Shown: one piece after another, positions 41,343 through 51,707 of the stretch
Numbering within the stretch: the stretch's first letter is position 1
Layout: each line of letters starts with the position of its first letter
Assembly: GCA_016794525.1 (NCBI GenBank)
Contig: JAEUJY010000142.1
Coordinates: 29,255-93,254, forward strand
Direction: 5' to 3'
DNA from: Myxococcales bacterium
GTDB lineage: Bacteria; Myxococcota_A; Polyangia; Haliangiales; Haliangiaceae
Length of the DNA: 64,000 nt
Notes under the pieces: generated by a model
Seen by the model: the letters and a program-made list of their open reading frames with translations, nothing else
What the model was told of the DNA's origin: nothing
Databases searched by the model: none
Translations under genes and position numbers: made by a program

Positions 41343-43874
41343 GTGCCGCTGGCGCCCCTGCCGATCGACGACGTCCTGCCCGCGCTGGTCGCGGCGGTGC
41401 GCGATCGCGGCGCGGCGGTGCTGGTGGCGCCGCCGGGCGCCGGCAAGACCACCCGCGTGCCGGGGGCGCTGCTCGACGCCGGGCTGGCCGGCGGCGGCGA
41501 CGTCGTCGTGCTCGAGCCGCGGCGGCTGGCGACGCGGCTGGCGGCCAACCGGGTGGCGTTCGAGCGCGGCGCGCGCATCGGCGACGAGGTCGGCTACGAG
41601 GTGCGCTTCGATCGCAAGGTCGGCGCGGCGACGCGGATCCGCTTCGTCACCGAGGGCGTGCTGACCCGCCGGCTGCTCGCCGACCCCGAGCTGCGCGGCA
41701 CCGGCGCGGTCGTGCTCGACGAGCTGCACGAGCGCCACCTCGCCGGCGATCTGGCGCTGGCGCTGCTCGAGCGGCTGCGCCGCACCCGCCGCCCCGATCT
41801 CAAGCTGGTGGCGATGTCGGCGACGCTCGACCCCGGGCCGATCGCGGCGTTCCTCGACGCGCCGGTGGTGGTGTCCGAGGGCCGCGCCTACCCGGTCGAC
41901 GTCGAGTACCTGGCGACGCCCGACGATCGCCAGCTGGGCAAGCAGCTGGCGGCGGCGATCCGGCGGCTGTGCCAGGAGCGGCTCGACGGCGACGTGCTGG
42001 TGTTCCTGCCCGGCGCCGGCGAGATCCGCCGGGTCGGCGACGATCTCGCCGAGGTCGCCGCGACCTTCGACCTGCTGATCGTGCCGCTCTACGGCGATCT
42101 GCCGAGCGACGAGCAGGACCGCGCGATCGCGCCGGCGCCGCGGCGCAAGATCATCCTCGCCACCAACGTCGCCGAGACGTCGGTGACGATCGACGGGGTC
42201 GTCGCGGTGATCGACGCCGGCACCGCGCGGGTCGCGCGCCACTCGCCGTGGTCGGGCATGCCGAGCCTGGTGATCGAGCCGATCAGCCAGGCGAGCGCGA
42301 TCCAGCGCGCCGGTCGCGCCGGCCGCACCCGCGCCGGCCGCTGCCTGCGGCTCTACACCCGCCACGACTTCGACACCCGGCGCGCCCGCGAGGCGCCCGA
42401 GATCATGCGCGCCGATCTGGCCGAGGCCGCGCTCGAGCTGCACGCCGCCGGCTTCGCGCGGCTGACCGACGTGCCGTGGTTCGAGCCGCCGCCGCCGGTC
42501 GCGGCGGCCGCCGCCGACGAGCTGCTGGCGCGGCTGGGCGCGATCGACGCCGCCGGCGCGGTCACGCCGCTCGGCGAGCGCATGCTGCGGTTCCCGGCCC
42601 ACCCGCGGCAGGCGCGGCTGCTGATCGAGGCCGAGGCCAAGGGCGTCGAGCGCGAGGGCGCGATCGTCGCGGCGCTCCTGGGCGCGCGCGAGCTGCGGCT
42701 CGAGAAGCGCGGCCCGCGCGGCCAGGCGCGGATCGCCGCCGACAGCGATCTGATCGAGGATCTCGACGCGCTGCTGGCGGCGCGCGCCGATCGCATGCGG
42801 CCCGCGGCGCTGCGCGACCTCGGCCTCGACGTGGCGACCGCGCAGGCGGTCGACCGCGCGGCGCAGCAGCTCGAGCGCCAGACCCGGCGCGGCGGCCGGC
42901 GCCCCGCCGACGACGCCGCGGTCGACGAGGCGCTCCTGTACTGCATCCTGGCCGGCTACCCCGACCGCGCGGCCCGCCGCCGCGGCACCTCGGCCGACGT
43001 GGTGTTCGCCGCCGGCGGCGCCGGCACGCTGGCGCCGTCGTCGGTGCTGTCGACCGCGGCCGGCGCCGAGTACCTGGTCGCGGTCGACGCCAGCGAGACC
43101 GGCCGCGCCCAGGTCAGCGTGCGCCGCGCCAGCCGGATCGATCCGCTGTGGCTGCTCGATCTCGATCCCGAGCGGGTGGTCGACACCGACGAGCTCACCT
43201 GGAACCGCGCCGCCGAGCGGGTCGAGCGCACCCAGCGCACCAGCTACGGCGCGATCGCCCTCGACGAGTGCGTCGATCCCGCCGGCGCCCGCGGCGATCC
43301 GCGCGCCGCGGCGGTGCTGGCCCGCGAGGCGGTGGCCGCCGGCGTGACCCGCTTCGTCGACGCCGACGCGCTGGCCGCGTGGCGCGCGCGGCTGACCTTC
43401 GCCGCCGCGCACCTGCCCGAGCTGACCGCGCCCGACGACGCCGCGCTGACCGCGGCGCTGGCCCGCGCGTGCGAGGGCATGAGCTCGTTCGCCGAGCTGC
43501 GCAAGGCCAACCTGCTGCAGCTGCTCGACGCCGATCTGGCGCCGCTGCGCGCGCAGCTCGATCGGATCGCGCCGACCCACGCCGAGCTGCCGCGTCGCCG
43601 GCGGGTGGCGATCCACTACGAACTCGATCGCGCGCCGTGGATCGCGTCGCGGCTGCAGGACTTCTTCGGCGCGCCGCGCGGCCCGGCGGTGGCCAACGGC
43701 CGGGTGCCGCTGGTCTTGCACCTGCTCGCGCCCAACCAGCGGCCGGTGCAGGTGACGCAGGATCTGCCCGGGTTCTGGCAGCGCCACTACCCCGAGCTGC
43801 GCCGGCAGCTGATGCGGCGGTACCCCAAGCACGGCTGGCCCGAGGATCCGATGCGCTTCATCGACGGGGAATGA
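41343..43874 (+). CDS. hrpB: ATP-dependent RNA helicase HrpB
   Basis: 843 residues, close to the usual HrpB length. DEAH-box helicase motifs in order: [12 protein letters not shown] (I), [13 protein letters not shown] (II), MSATLD (III), [11 protein letters not shown] (IV), [13 protein letters not shown] (V) and [18 protein letters not shown] (VI). The HrpB-specific C-terminal region is present with [26 protein letters not shown] at the very end. It acts in RNA metabolism in the cytoplasm. GTG start. Confidence 0.96.
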   Translation: MPLAPLPIDDVLPALVAAVRDRGAAVLVAPPGAGKTTRVPGALLDAGLAGGGDVVVLEPRRLATRLAANRVAFERGARIGDEVGYEVRFDRKVGAATRIRFVTEGVLTRRLLADPELRGTGAVVLDELHERHLAGDLALALLERLRRTRRPDLKLVAMSATLDPGPIAAFLDAPVVVSEGRAYPVDVEYLATPDDRQLGKQLAAAIRRLCQERLDGDVLVFLPGAGEIRRVGDDLAEVAATFDLLIVPLYGDLPSDEQDRAIAPAPRRKIILATNVAETSVTIDGVVAVIDAGTARVARHSPWSGMPSLVIEPISQASAIQRAGRAGRTRAGRCLRLYTRHDFDTRRAREAPEIMRADLAEAALELHAAGFARLTDVPWFEPPPPVAAAAADELLARLGAIDAAGAVTPLGERMLRFPAHPRQARLLIEAEAKGVEREGAIVAALLGARELRLEKRGPRGQARIAADSDLIEDLDALLAARADRMRPAALRDLGLDVATAQAVDRAAQQLERQTRRGGRRPADDAAVDEALLYCILAGYPDRAARRRGTSADVVFAAGGAGTLAPSSVLSTAAGAEYLVAVDASETGRAQVSVRRASRIDPLWLLDLDPERVVDTDELTWNRAAERVERTQRTSYGAIALDECVDPAGARGDPRAAAVLAREAVAAGVTRFVDADALAAWRARLTFAAAHLPELTAPDDAALTAALARACEGMSSFAELRKANLLQLLDADLAPLRAQLDRIAPTHAELPRRRRVAIHYELDRAPWIASRLQDFFGAPRGPAVANGRVPLVLHLLAPNQRPVQVTQDLPGFWQRHYPELRRQLMRRYPKHGWPEDPMRFIDGE

Positions 43875-43904
43875 TCGGCGCGCGGCGGGCGTTGTCGGAG
43901 ATCG

Positions 43905-45008
43905 ATGCGGTGCGCCCTCGCCCTGGCCCTGGTCCCCGTCCTGGTCGGCTGCTCGTCGTCGGCGCCACCGCCGCCGGCGCCCGAGGCTCCGACCGCGTCG
44001 CCCGGGGCGGGGCCGGCGCCTGGCCCTGACGGCCGGCGGTGGGTCGCTGGCGATCTGCACCTCCACGCCGCGCCGATCGATCGCGGCGACGGCGCCGCCG
44101 GGCTGCCGGCGCTGGTGCGCGCGGCGACCGCGGCCCGCCTCGACTTCGTCGTGCTGACGCCGCACCTGCACCCGTCGACGTGGCGCGATCCCGCGCGGCG
44201 CCGACGGTGGATCGCCGAGTGGCGCGCCACCGCCGCCGCGGCGCGCGCGGTCCGCGGCCTCACCGTGATCCCCGGCACCGAGTACACGGTCCACGGCTAC
44301 GGCCATTTCGGCGTGTGGGGCGCCGACCTCGCGGCGGTGACCGCCGCCGACTTCCTGGCCGGGGCCCGCGCGGCCGGCGCCGCGGTGGTCGTCAACCATC
44401 CGTTCGCCGAGCCGACCCACATCCCGGGCGTGCGGCTGTCCGACTACGACCTGTCGTTCCGGCCGTGGACCGACGCGCGCGGGCCGGTGCCGCCGCTCGA
44501 CGGCGTCGAGGCGTGGAACCTGCCGCTGGCGCTGGCCAACCTGGTGGCGCGGCCCGGCGGCGCCACCGGCGAGGAGCGCGCGCTCGCCGCCGCCGATCAG
44601 CTCGCGCGGACGCGCCACCAGCCGGTGGCGATCGTCGGCGGCACCGACAGCCACCGCGCCTACACCACCGCCGCCACCTGGGTGCTGGTGGCCGACGTCA
44701 CCGAGCAGGCGATCGTCGCCGCGCTGCGCATGGGCGCGACCTGCATCGGCGGCCCCGAGGCCGGCGACCTGGTCGCGCGCGGCGATCGCGATCCGGCCGA
44801 TCGCTGGGCGCGGATCGGCGAGCAGGTCGCCGCCGCGGCCACCGTCGAGCTGCGCTGGCAGGGGCGGGCGCGGCTGTTCGTCGACGGCGTCGACGTCGGC
44901 GAGCACGACGCCGGCTACGTCGATCGCCAGGCCGCCGGCACGCACACCTATCGGCTCGTGCGCGGCGCCAGCCGCTGCGGCTTCGTCTACGCCAACCTCG
45001 CCGGGTGA
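43905..45008 (+). CDS. PHP-domain lipoprotein
   Basis: 367 residues. Lipoprotein signal ALVPVLVGCSSS, then a Pro/Ala linker. The PHP (polymerase and histidinol phosphatase) metal-hydrolase domain begins at DLHLHAAP (near 50), with LTPHLHPS, IPGTEYTVHGYGHFGV, VVNHPFAEP and GGTDSHRAY supplying His/Asp/Glu ligands. The C-terminal about 60 residues are a beta domain. It is presumably an exported phosphoesterase of unknown substrate. GGAG lies 5 nt before the ATG. It follows hrpB by 30 nt. Confidence 0.88.
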   Translation: MRCALALALVPVLVGCSSSAPPPPAPEAPTASPGAGPAPGPDGRRWVAGDLHLHAAPIDRGDGAAGLPALVRAATAARLDFVVLTPHLHPSTWRDPARRRRWIAEWRATAAAARAVRGLTVIPGTEYTVHGYGHFGVWGADLAAVTAADFLAGARAAGAAVVVNHPFAEPTHIPGVRLSDYDLSFRPWTDARGPVPPLDGVEAWNLPLALANLVARPGGATGEERALAAADQLARTRHQPVAIVGGTDSHRAYTTAATWVLVADVTEQAIVAALRMGATCIGGPEAGDLVARGDRDPADRWARIGEQVAAAATVELRWQGRARLFVDGVDVGEHDAGYVDRQAAGTHTYRLVRGASRCGFVYANLAG

Positions 45009-45046
45009 GGCGGCCCCGCGGGTGGCGGTCGGCCGCCGCGGCGCGG

Positions 45047-45052
45047 TAGCGT
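45047..45052 (+). promoter_or_regulatory. -10 element of the dienelactone hydrolase gene
   Basis: TAGCGT, then 7 nt to the ATG at 45060. Confidence 0.55.
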
Positions 45053-45059
45053 CCCGCCG

Positions 45060-45716
45060 ATGAACCTCAGCCTCCGCTCCTCGTACGACGGCGCCGCGAT
45101 CGGCGCGTTCCGGGCCGACGCCCACGGGCCGCGCCGCGGCGGCGTGGTGGTGATCCAGGAGATCTTCGGCGTCAGCGATCACGTGCGCGAGCGGTGCGCG
45201 ACGTTCGCCGCCGCCGGCTACGACGCGATCGCGCCGTCGCTGTTCGATCGGATCGAGCCGGGCTTCGCCGCGGGGCTCGACGCCGACGGCTTCGCCAAGG
45301 GCCGCGAGGCGGTGGCGGCGTCGCCGTGGCCGCAGGTCATGGCCGACGTGCAGGCGGCGATCGATACCCTCGCCGCGCCGGTGTTCATCACCGGCTTCTG
45401 CTACGGCGGCGCGGTCGCGTGGCTGGCCGCGGCGCGCTGCACCGGCCTGGCCGCCGCCAGCGGCTTCTACGGTCGGCTGATCAACACGCTGCTCGGCGAG
45501 ACGCCGCGGGTGCCGACGATCCTGCACTACGGCAGCAAGGACGCGTCGATCCCGATGACCGCCGTCGACGAGGTCCGCGCGCGCTACCCCGAGATCGGCG
45601 TGCACGTCTACGACGCCGGCCACGGCTTCTGCCGCGCCGGCAGCCCCGACTACGACGCCGCGGCGTGCGCGCTCGCGACCCAGCGCACGCTGGCGCACTT
45701 CGCCGGCCCGGCGTGA
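45060..45716 (+). CDS. Dienelactone hydrolase family protein
   Basis: 218 residues, alpha/beta hydrolase of the DLH type. The catalytic triad is visible: nucleophile Cys in GFCYGGA (near 118), Asp in SKDASIP (near 162) and His in AGHGF (near 189). The E-I-F-G-V segment near 40 (VVIQEIFGVSDHVRE) is characteristic of the family. It is cytoplasmic and hydrolyses a lactone or ester; the true substrate is unknown and no aromatic-degradation genes are near. Confidence 0.93.
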   Translation: MNLSLRSSYDGAAIGAFRADAHGPRRGGVVVIQEIFGVSDHVRERCATFAAAGYDAIAPSLFDRIEPGFAAGLDADGFAKGREAVAASPWPQVMADVQAAIDTLAAPVFITGFCYGGAVAWLAAARCTGLAAASGFYGRLINTLLGETPRVPTILHYGSKDASIPMTAVDEVRARYPEIGVHVYDAGHGFCRAGSPDYDAAACALATQRTLAHFAGPA

Positions 45717-45734
45717 TCGATCACGCCTGGGCCA
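45705..45734. terminator. Bidirectional palindromic terminator between convergent genes
   Basis: GGCGTGATCGATCACGCC (45710-45727) is a perfect 18-nt palindrome extended on both sides by GGCCC and GGGCC. It contains the stop codons of both flanking genes (TGA at 45714-45716 and at 45723-45721). There is no T-run. Confidence 0.5.
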
Positions 45735-48700
45735 GGCCGGCCTCGACCGCGGCGCGCAGCGCGGCGTCGGCGTCGAGCGCGGCGGCCCACTGCACGGCGA
45801 GCGCGCGGTAGCTGGCGTCGTCGAGGCCGCGCGCCGCCAGGGCCTGCGCCGGCGCGCGCGCCGCCAGGTCGCGCAAGAGCGCGACGTAGTCGCTGGCGCG
45901 CGGCACCGCCGAGCCGGGCACGCCGTCGCGATCGACGAACGTCGGCGGCGGTGGGCCGTCGTCGCCCAGCACGACGCCGCCGCGCGCGCGGAACTCCTGG
46001 TAGAACGCCGGCCGGGTCAGGCGATCGCCGAGCGCGGGTGGCGGCTCGGCGCCGAGGTCGGCCTGGGCCCGGAGCTCGAGCGCCAGCGCGCGCACCAGCG
46101 CCGCGTCCTTGTCGGCGGTTCCGTCGGAGGCCGCCAGCATCGCCGCCGCCGCGGCGCGCGCGCCGGCGGTCACCGCGACCCGGTTGTCGGAGGCGTGGCG
46201 GAACCGCGCCGCCCGCAGCGCCGCGCGCCGGGCCAGCCAGCTCGCGTCGTCGAGGAGCGCGGCGGCGGCGTGGAGGTCGCTGTCGTCGATCAGCTGGAAC
46301 GCCGGGTGGCGGGCGGCGTCGGGCGGCGGCGCCGGGCTCGGCACCGTCGGCGTGTTGGCCTTGGCCCGGGCCAGGGTCGCCGCGAACCCGTCCTTGTTGT
46401 CGGGCGACGGGTTCTGCTTGACCGCCTTCTGCGCCAGCTCGATCGCCTCGGCCTGGCGCCCCAGGCCGAGCAGCGCACACGACAGGTGGTTCCACCCGTT
46501 GGTGAGCCACATCTTGTCCTTGCCCGCGACCTCGATCAGCCGCCGCGCGATCACCTCGCAGCGCGCGAACTGACCGACCTCGTCCAGGACGCCGGCGTAG
46601 GCGTTGAGCTGCGAGGCGTCGAACGCCGCCGGATCGAGCTGCCACGCGCGGTCGTAGCCGAGCACGGTGCGCGGGTTGTCGACGGCGGCGTAGACCACGC
46701 CGGCGTAGGTGAGCCACTGATCGGCGCGGGTGTACCAGCGGCTGGCGTGGTCGAGCACCGCCAGCGCCTCGGGCAGGCGGCCGCCCTGGTACAGCGTGCC
46801 GGCGAGGATCTGCGTCGCCTGCCCGGGCGTGGCCCGCACCAGGTGCGCCAGCGCGTCGGTGACCTTGCCTTGCATCGCGAACGCCAGGCCCAGGTTGCGA
46901 TGGGCCTCCTCGTTCTCGGGATCGAGCGCGACGCACCAGCGGCCGAGGCGCTCGGCCTTGGCGGCCTCGCCCTTCTGCAGCGCGGTGAACATCGCGCCGG
47001 CGGCCTTGGCGAAGTCGATCGGCACGTCGACCTTGGCCGCCTTCCACAGCGGGCGCAGCGCCTCGACCTGCGCGGTGCGCCAGTCGTCGCCGCCGGCGCC
47101 GAGCCCCTCGCCCAGGCAGGCCAGCGCGCGGGCGCCGTGGCCGGCCTCGAGGTGCAGCCGCGCCAGCGCGACCGTCGCGGTGGCGTCGTGGCCGTGGATC
47201 AAGAAGTGCGCCGACGCCAGCGCGTCGATGGCGGCGGCGCGATCGATCGCGCCGGCCGCGTGCAGCGCGACCGCGGCCTCGCCCCACGCGGCGCCACCGG
47301 TGGCGCCGGTGAGCCACGCCAGCCGCGCGGCGATCGGCGCGACCTGCGCGGCCCAGTCGGCGGGGCGCGCGCGCACCAGCGCCGCGACCTGCCAGCTCAT
47401 CGCCGCCAGCCGCTCGGGGCCGACCAGGCGATCGGCCAGCGCGCCGGCGCGGTCGGCGCGCCCGTGCCAGCGCTCGTCGAGCCCGAGCCGTCGCTCGGCG
47501 TAGGCCAGCCAGTGATCGCCGACGATCGGATCGGCCGCCGCGATCGCCGGGGCCAGCGCCGTCAGCGCCGCCTCGACGTCGCGATCGCGCAGGTGGTCGC
47601 GGTGCGGCGTGCACGCCTGCAGCGCCTCCGCGCCGACGGTGCGCAGCGCGCCGGCCGCCAGCGATGGCGGCGCGACCAGGTAGCGCGCGAGCGCGTGGGT
47701 GGCGCAGGCCAGGAGCGTCGTCGCCAGCGTCGCCGGCTCGTCGGCGCGCGCCGCGGCGAACGCGGCCGCGACCCAGCCGGTGACCAGCGCGTCGGCGGCG
47801 CCCAGCGCGTCGGGCGCGGCCTCGGCGGCGGCGACCAGCGCGGCGAACGCCGGCGGCGTCGGCAGGTCGGGGAGCGTCGCCGCCGGGCGCGCGCGCGGCC
47901 CCAGCGCGCGCGCGACAGTCGCGCTGCCGCTGGCGCCGGGGACGAACTCGGCGACCTCGCGCGCGAACCGGCGCGCGATCGTCGGCGCGCCGGCGTCGAG
48001 GTGCGCCGCGATCACCGGCTCGAGCGCGGCCAGCGGCGCGGCCGCGAGCAGGCGCGCGACGTGGCAGGCGGCGGCGTGATCGTCGCGGGCCGGCGTCGTG
48101 AGCTGCACCGTCACCAGCTCGGTCAGCGCGTCGGCCCAGGCGCCGGCGGCCGCCAGCGCGCGGGCCGCGGCCAGCTGCGCGGCGGGCGTCGCGAGCTGCT
48201 TGCCGCGGCCGAAGTGGGCCCAGGCCAGCGGCGCGAGGTGCTCGCGGCCCGTGGCGATCAGGCCGTCGAGCAGCATCGCCACGTCGAGGCCGTCGTCGGG
48301 CTCCATCCGGCCGAAGCCCTCGACCACGCGGCCGTCGTCGCCGCGGGCGTGGCCCTCGCGCGCGTAGCACCACGCGACGAAGCCAGGATCCTTGCGCCAC
48401 TGCGTCAGGATGCCGACGTGGCGCGGCCAGCTGCCCTCGACGCCCTCGAGCCGGTTGGCGCGCAGCGCGATCGCCTCGTCGAGGCGGCCGACGTTCATCA
48501 GCGCGGTCGCGACCTCGAGGTCGACCATGCGCTGGTCCGGGTACCACGGCACGAACGGGTTCATCGGGCAGCCGTGGCGCGCGCCGGCGCGGTGCGCCGC
48601 GGCCAGCCACGAGCCCAGCCGCTCGGCGCCGTCGTGCATGCGCACCAGCGCGAGGTGGCGATCGGCGTCGTCGGGATCGAGCGCGACCGCGCGCTCGCCC

Positions 48701-49929
48701 AGGCGCAGGGCCTCGGCCACCCGGCCGTCGTCGTCGAGGCACTGGCCCCACAGCTCGGCCACCTCGGCGTCGTCGGGCGCCAGCGCGCCGGCCACGCCGG
48801 CGGCGGCGACGACCTCGAGCGTGGTCGGCGCGTGCGGGTCGTCCTCGTCGGCCGCGTCGTCGTCGTCGTACGCCGCCAGCGCGAGGTACGGCGCGGTCCA
48901 GCCCGGCGCCTGCGCGATCGCCTGCCACACCAGCGCGAACTCGGGGGCGCGCGCGGCGGTGGCGTGGTAGCGCCGCATCAACGACCACGGGTGGGTCGGC
49001 GCGAGGGCGGTGAACGCCGGGGCGGCGCGGTCGCCGTCGATCGCGGTCAGCGCCCGCAGCGTTAGCGCGTGGAGCGACGCGGGGACCGCGGCCAGGATCG
49101 CGGCCGCGTCGAACGGCGCGGTCGTGGGAGCGGCCTCCGCGGTCGCGCCGGCTGGCGCATCGTCCTCGCCGGTGGCGTCGAGGTCGTCCGCGTCTTCGTC
49201 TTCGTCTTCGTCTTCGTCTTCGTCTTCGTCTTCGTCTTCGTCTTCGTCTTCGTCTTCGTCTTCGTCTTCGTCTTCGTCTTCGTCTTCGTCTTCGTCCTCC
49301 TCGCCCGCGTCCTCCTCGCCCGCGTCCTCCTCGCCCGCGTCCTCCTCGCCGGCGTCCTCCTCCTCCTCGGCACCCGCGCTGTCGTACGCGCTGGGATCGC
49401 CGTCCTGGCTGGTCACCCACTGCCCCTGCGTCGCGATCAGCTCCGCCAGCACCGGCGCCAGCGCCGCCGCGGCCGCGGCCCACGCCGCGCCGGGCACAGC
49501 GGCGATCGAACCGTCGGCCAGCGGCCCGAGGCCGCGCGCGGTCAACCACGCCGTCATCACCTGCGCCAGCTGCGCGCCGAAGCTGCGGCCGATCGCGTCG
49601 AAGCTCTCGCGGCGACCGTCGGCGTGCGCCGCGTGGAGCCGCAGCACCCCGTCGACCGCGCCGCTCAGCCACACCACCTCGTCGCGCCGCTCGGCGGCGA
49701 ACCAGTGGGCCGGCGCGTCGGCGCCGTGCAGCGCGTGGACCGCGACGTGGCGACCGTCGACGGCGGCGACGTGGTAGTCCTCTGGCGCGATCGCGCCGAG
49801 CCCCGGCGTGCGCAGCACCGCGTCGGTCATCGCGACCCAGGCCAGGAGCGGCAGCGCCGACGTCGCGTCGACGCCGGTGAGCTGCGGCCACAACACGGCG
49901 ACCCGGTGGGGGAGGCGCGACGCGATCAT
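45721..49929 (-). CDS. TPR-type scaffold protein with repeat-encoded acidic tract
   Basis: 1402 residues. The ATG at 49929 overlaps the upstream stop in an ATGA. The N-terminal about 180 residues form a globular domain. Residues 192-211 are four GEEDA repeats and 212-246 an alternating Glu-Asp run, both encoded by DNA repeats. The remainder is TPR/HAT-like helical repeats (for example PENEEAHRNLGLAFAMQGKVTDALAHL and VDNPRTVLGYDRAWQLDPAAF). No signal peptide or membrane helix. It probably scaffolds a complex with the HEAT/BRCT-like protein encoded just upstream. Confidence 0.85.
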   Translation of the reverse strand: MIASRLPHRVAVLWPQLTGVDATSALPLLAWVAMTDAVLRTPGLGAIAPEDYHVAAVDGRHVAVHALHGADAPAHWFAAERRDEVVWLSGAVDGVLRLHAAHADGRRESFDAIGRSFGAQLAQVMTAWLTARGLGPLADGSIAAVPGAAWAAAAAALAPVLAELIATQGQWVTSQDGDPSAYDSAGAEEEEDAGEEDAGEEDAGEEDAGEEDEDEDEDEDEDEDEDEDEDEDEDEDEDEDEDEDEDADDLDATGEDDAPAGATAEAAPTTAPFDAAAILAAVPASLHALTLRALTAIDGDRAAPAFTALAPTHPWSLMRRYHATAARAPEFALVWQAIAQAPGWTAPYLALAAYDDDDAADEDDPHAPTTLEVVAAAGVAGALAPDDAEVAELWGQCLDDDGRVAEALRLGERAVALDPDDADRHLALVRMHDGAERLGSWLAAAHRAGARHGCPMNPFVPWYPDQRMVDLEVATALMNVGRLDEAIALRANRLEGVEGSWPRHVGILTQWRKDPGFVAWCYAREGHARGDDGRVVEGFGRMEPDDGLDVAMLLDGLIATGREHLAPLAWAHFGRGKQLATPAAQLAAARALAAAGAWADALTELVTVQLTTPARDDHAAACHVARLLAAAPLAALEPVIAAHLDAGAPTIARRFAREVAEFVPGASGSATVARALGPRARPAATLPDLPTPPAFAALVAAAEAAPDALGAADALVTGWVAAAFAAARADEPATLATTLLACATHALARYLVAPPSLAAGALRTVGAEALQACTPHRDHLRDRDVEAALTALAPAIAAADPIVGDHWLAYAERRLGLDERWHGRADRAGALADRLVGPERLAAMSWQVAALVRARPADWAAQVAPIAARLAWLTGATGGAAWGEAAVALHAAGAIDRAAAIDALASAHFLIHGHDATATVALARLHLEAGHGARALACLGEGLGAGGDDWRTAQVEALRPLWKAAKVDVPIDFAKAAGAMFTALQKGEAAKAERLGRWCVALDPENEEAHRNLGLAFAMQGKVTDALAHLVRATPGQATQILAGTLYQGGRLPEALAVLDHASRWYTRADQWLTYAGVVYAAVDNPRTVLGYDRAWQLDPAAFDASQLNAYAGVLDEVGQFARCEVIARRLIEVAGKDKMWLTNGWNHLSCALLGLGRQAEAIELAQKAVKQNPSPDNKDGFAATLARAKANTPTVPSPAPPPDAARHPAFQLIDDSDLHAAAALLDDASWLARRAALRAARFRHASDNRVAVTAGARAAAAAMLAASDGTADKDAALVRALALELRAQADLGAEPPPALGDRLTRPAFYQEFRARGGVVLGDDGPPPPTFVDRDGVPGSAVPRASDYVALLRDLAARAPAQALAARGLDDASYRALAVQWAAALDADAALRAAVEAGLAQA
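49191..49296. repeat. (CGTCTT)n microsatellite inside the TPR gene
   Basis: An almost perfect hexanucleotide array of about 17.7 units. On the coding strand it reads as GAA-GAC, giving alternating Glu-Asp. Since the unit is six bases, copy-number change would alter length without shifting frame. Its GAA and TTC use stands out against the GC-rich codon choice around it. Confidence 0.9.
49297..49356. repeat. Four tandem 15-mers next to the microsatellite
   Basis: CTCCTCGCCCGCGTC three times, then one copy with a single change (CGGCG for CCGCG). Encodes four GEEDA units on the minus strand. It abuts the hexamer array without a gap. Confidence 0.88.
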
Positions 49930-51707
49930 GGGATGCCCTCCAGCTCGCCGGCGCGCAGCCGGCGACAGCCCTGGCGCTCGAGCTGCGCGATGGTCTGCAC
50001 CAGGCAGTGGTCGCCGTGGACGTAGTAGTCGGTGTCGGGGAACGGGCCGCTGACCAGCCGCGCGCCCGCCGCGGCGAGCGCGCGGGTCACGACCTCGCGA
50101 TCGACGATCACGCCGAACTCGCCGGCCAGGTACACCGTCGCGCCGCGCAGGCCGCGGCCCAGCCGGCGCACGACGCGATCGATCGGCGCCAGCGTCGGAC
50201 GATCGGGCTCGGCGTCGGCGGCCGCGGCGCCGGCCAGCGCCAGCACGGCCTCGCGCCCGCGCACCAGCGCGGTCACCGCCGGCCGCGCGTCGGGCGCGTG
50301 CTCGGCCAGCCAGCGCTCGTGGGGGCCGGGGAAGCTCGGCAGCGCGTCGTCGGCGACCAGCTCGGCCGGCGGCAGATCCTCGGCCAGCACCCGATCCGTC
50401 AGGTCGGGGCGGCCGGCGCGGTAACAGGCCAGCGCTCGCGCGCACACCAGCTCGGCGGTGTGGTGGCGCGAGGTCGCGGCCAGCTCGAGCGCCGCCAGCG
50501 GCCGGCCGGCCCGCGCCAGCCCCAGCGCGCCGAGGTCGGCGCCCTCGAGGTCCTGCGCCGCGGCCGCGACCTGGCGCACGCGGCCGCGCGCGGCCAGCTC
50601 GGCCAGGTACAGCTCGCGCACCCGCGGCGCGCTCTCGGGGTGCGCCGCGACCAGCGCGGTGGCGCGCGCCGGATCGCCGCTGCCGCGCACCATCTCCGCC
50701 CACAGCGCGTAGAGGTACGCCTCCGGGTGGCGCTCGAACTGCGTCAGCGCGCCGAGATCGTCGGCGGCCTGGGCGCACCGCGCCGGGCGCGCCGCCGCGT
50801 CGAGGCAGCCGGTGATCCGCGCGGTCTGCAGGCCGCGCACCGTCGGCACGACGCCGGGGTTCGCGAGGTGCCACTGCGCGCGGGCCCGGCCCATCGCCGC
50901 CCACCGCAGCGTCGCCAGCTCGGCCTCGATCGCGCCCAGGTACGGCTCGCCGCCCACCGCCACCGCCAGCTGCAGCAGCTCGAGCCGCTCGTCAGGGCCG
51001 CGGCCCTCGGCGCGCGCGACCAGGAGCGGCGCGGCCTCGGCGCCCAGCGTCGCCGCGACCAGCCGCAGCGCGCGCAGCTGGTGCGCCGCGCCGATCGCGT
51101 CGAACCGCGCCCACAGCGCGCGCGCGGCGGCGGCGGTCGCGAAGCACTCGAGCGCCTCGCCCCACAGCCCCGGCGCCGCGACCAGCGCGTCGACGACGTC
51201 GGGCCGCGCGACGTGGCGCAGCGCGATCGGCAGCTGCTCGAGCGCGACGACGCCGGCGCGGGTGGCCCGCTCGACCAGCGTCAGCAGCGCGACGTCGGCC
51301 ACCGCGAGCGCCGCCGCGTCCCAGCGCGCCCGCGGGTGGTGGCCGCGCGCCTGGCGGTAGCCCAGCGACCACGCCGCCTGATCGCGCAGCGCCAGCGGCT
51401 CGCGGTCGTCGAGGGCGATCGCCGCCAGCCGCCGCGCGACGTCGACCGACGGGAACATCGTCAACCAGACGCAGCCCTGGACGCGGACCGCGATCGGCCG
51501 CGCCGGCGCCAGCATCCACAGCCCGAGCTCGGCGAGCTCGGGCGCGGCGCTCAGCCAGGCCTCGCCGTCGGCGCACAGCCGCGCCAGGCGGTGGAGGCCG
51601 ACGTCGATCGCGTCGGCGGCGAGCAGCTGGGTCACGTCGCGCAGCCGCGGCACGAGGCCGGGGGGGATGGCGGCGAGGTCCGCTGGCAGCGGTGGTGCGT
51701 CGGCCAT
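49926..51707 (-). CDS. HEAT-like repeat protein with BRCT-like C-terminus
   Basis: 593 residues from the ATG at 51707, chosen for its AGGAG 5 nt upstream (a GTG 6 nt earlier overlaps that site). Most of the protein is Ala/Leu/Arg-rich helical repeat. The last about 75 residues change character: LRGATVYLAGEFG, REVVTRALAAAGARLVSGPFPDTDYYVHGD, then IAQLERQGCRRLRAGELEGI. That order of beta-alpha-Gly-Ala-beta and the final helix resembles a BRCT domain, a phosphopeptide- or DNA-end-binding module. It shares an ATGA with the TPR gene, so the two are coupled. Confidence 0.78.
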   Translation of the reverse strand: MADAPPLPADLAAIPPGLVPRLRDVTQLLAADAIDVGLHRLARLCADGEAWLSAAPELAELGLWMLAPARPIAVRVQGCVWLTMFPSVDVARRLAAIALDDREPLALRDQAAWSLGYRQARGHHPRARWDAAALAVADVALLTLVERATRAGVVALEQLPIALRHVARPDVVDALVAAPGLWGEALECFATAAAARALWARFDAIGAAHQLRALRLVAATLGAEAAPLLVARAEGRGPDERLELLQLAVAVGGEPYLGAIEAELATLRWAAMGRARAQWHLANPGVVPTVRGLQTARITGCLDAAARPARCAQAADDLGALTQFERHPEAYLYALWAEMVRGSGDPARATALVAAHPESAPRVRELYLAELAARGRVRQVAAAAQDLEGADLGALGLARAGRPLAALELAATSRHHTAELVCARALACYRAGRPDLTDRVLAEDLPPAELVADDALPSFPGPHERWLAEHAPDARPAVTALVRGREAVLALAGAAAADAEPDRPTLAPIDRVVRRLGRGLRGATVYLAGEFGVIVDREVVTRALAAAGARLVSGPFPDTDYYVHGDHCLVQTIAQLERQGCRRLRAGELEGIP

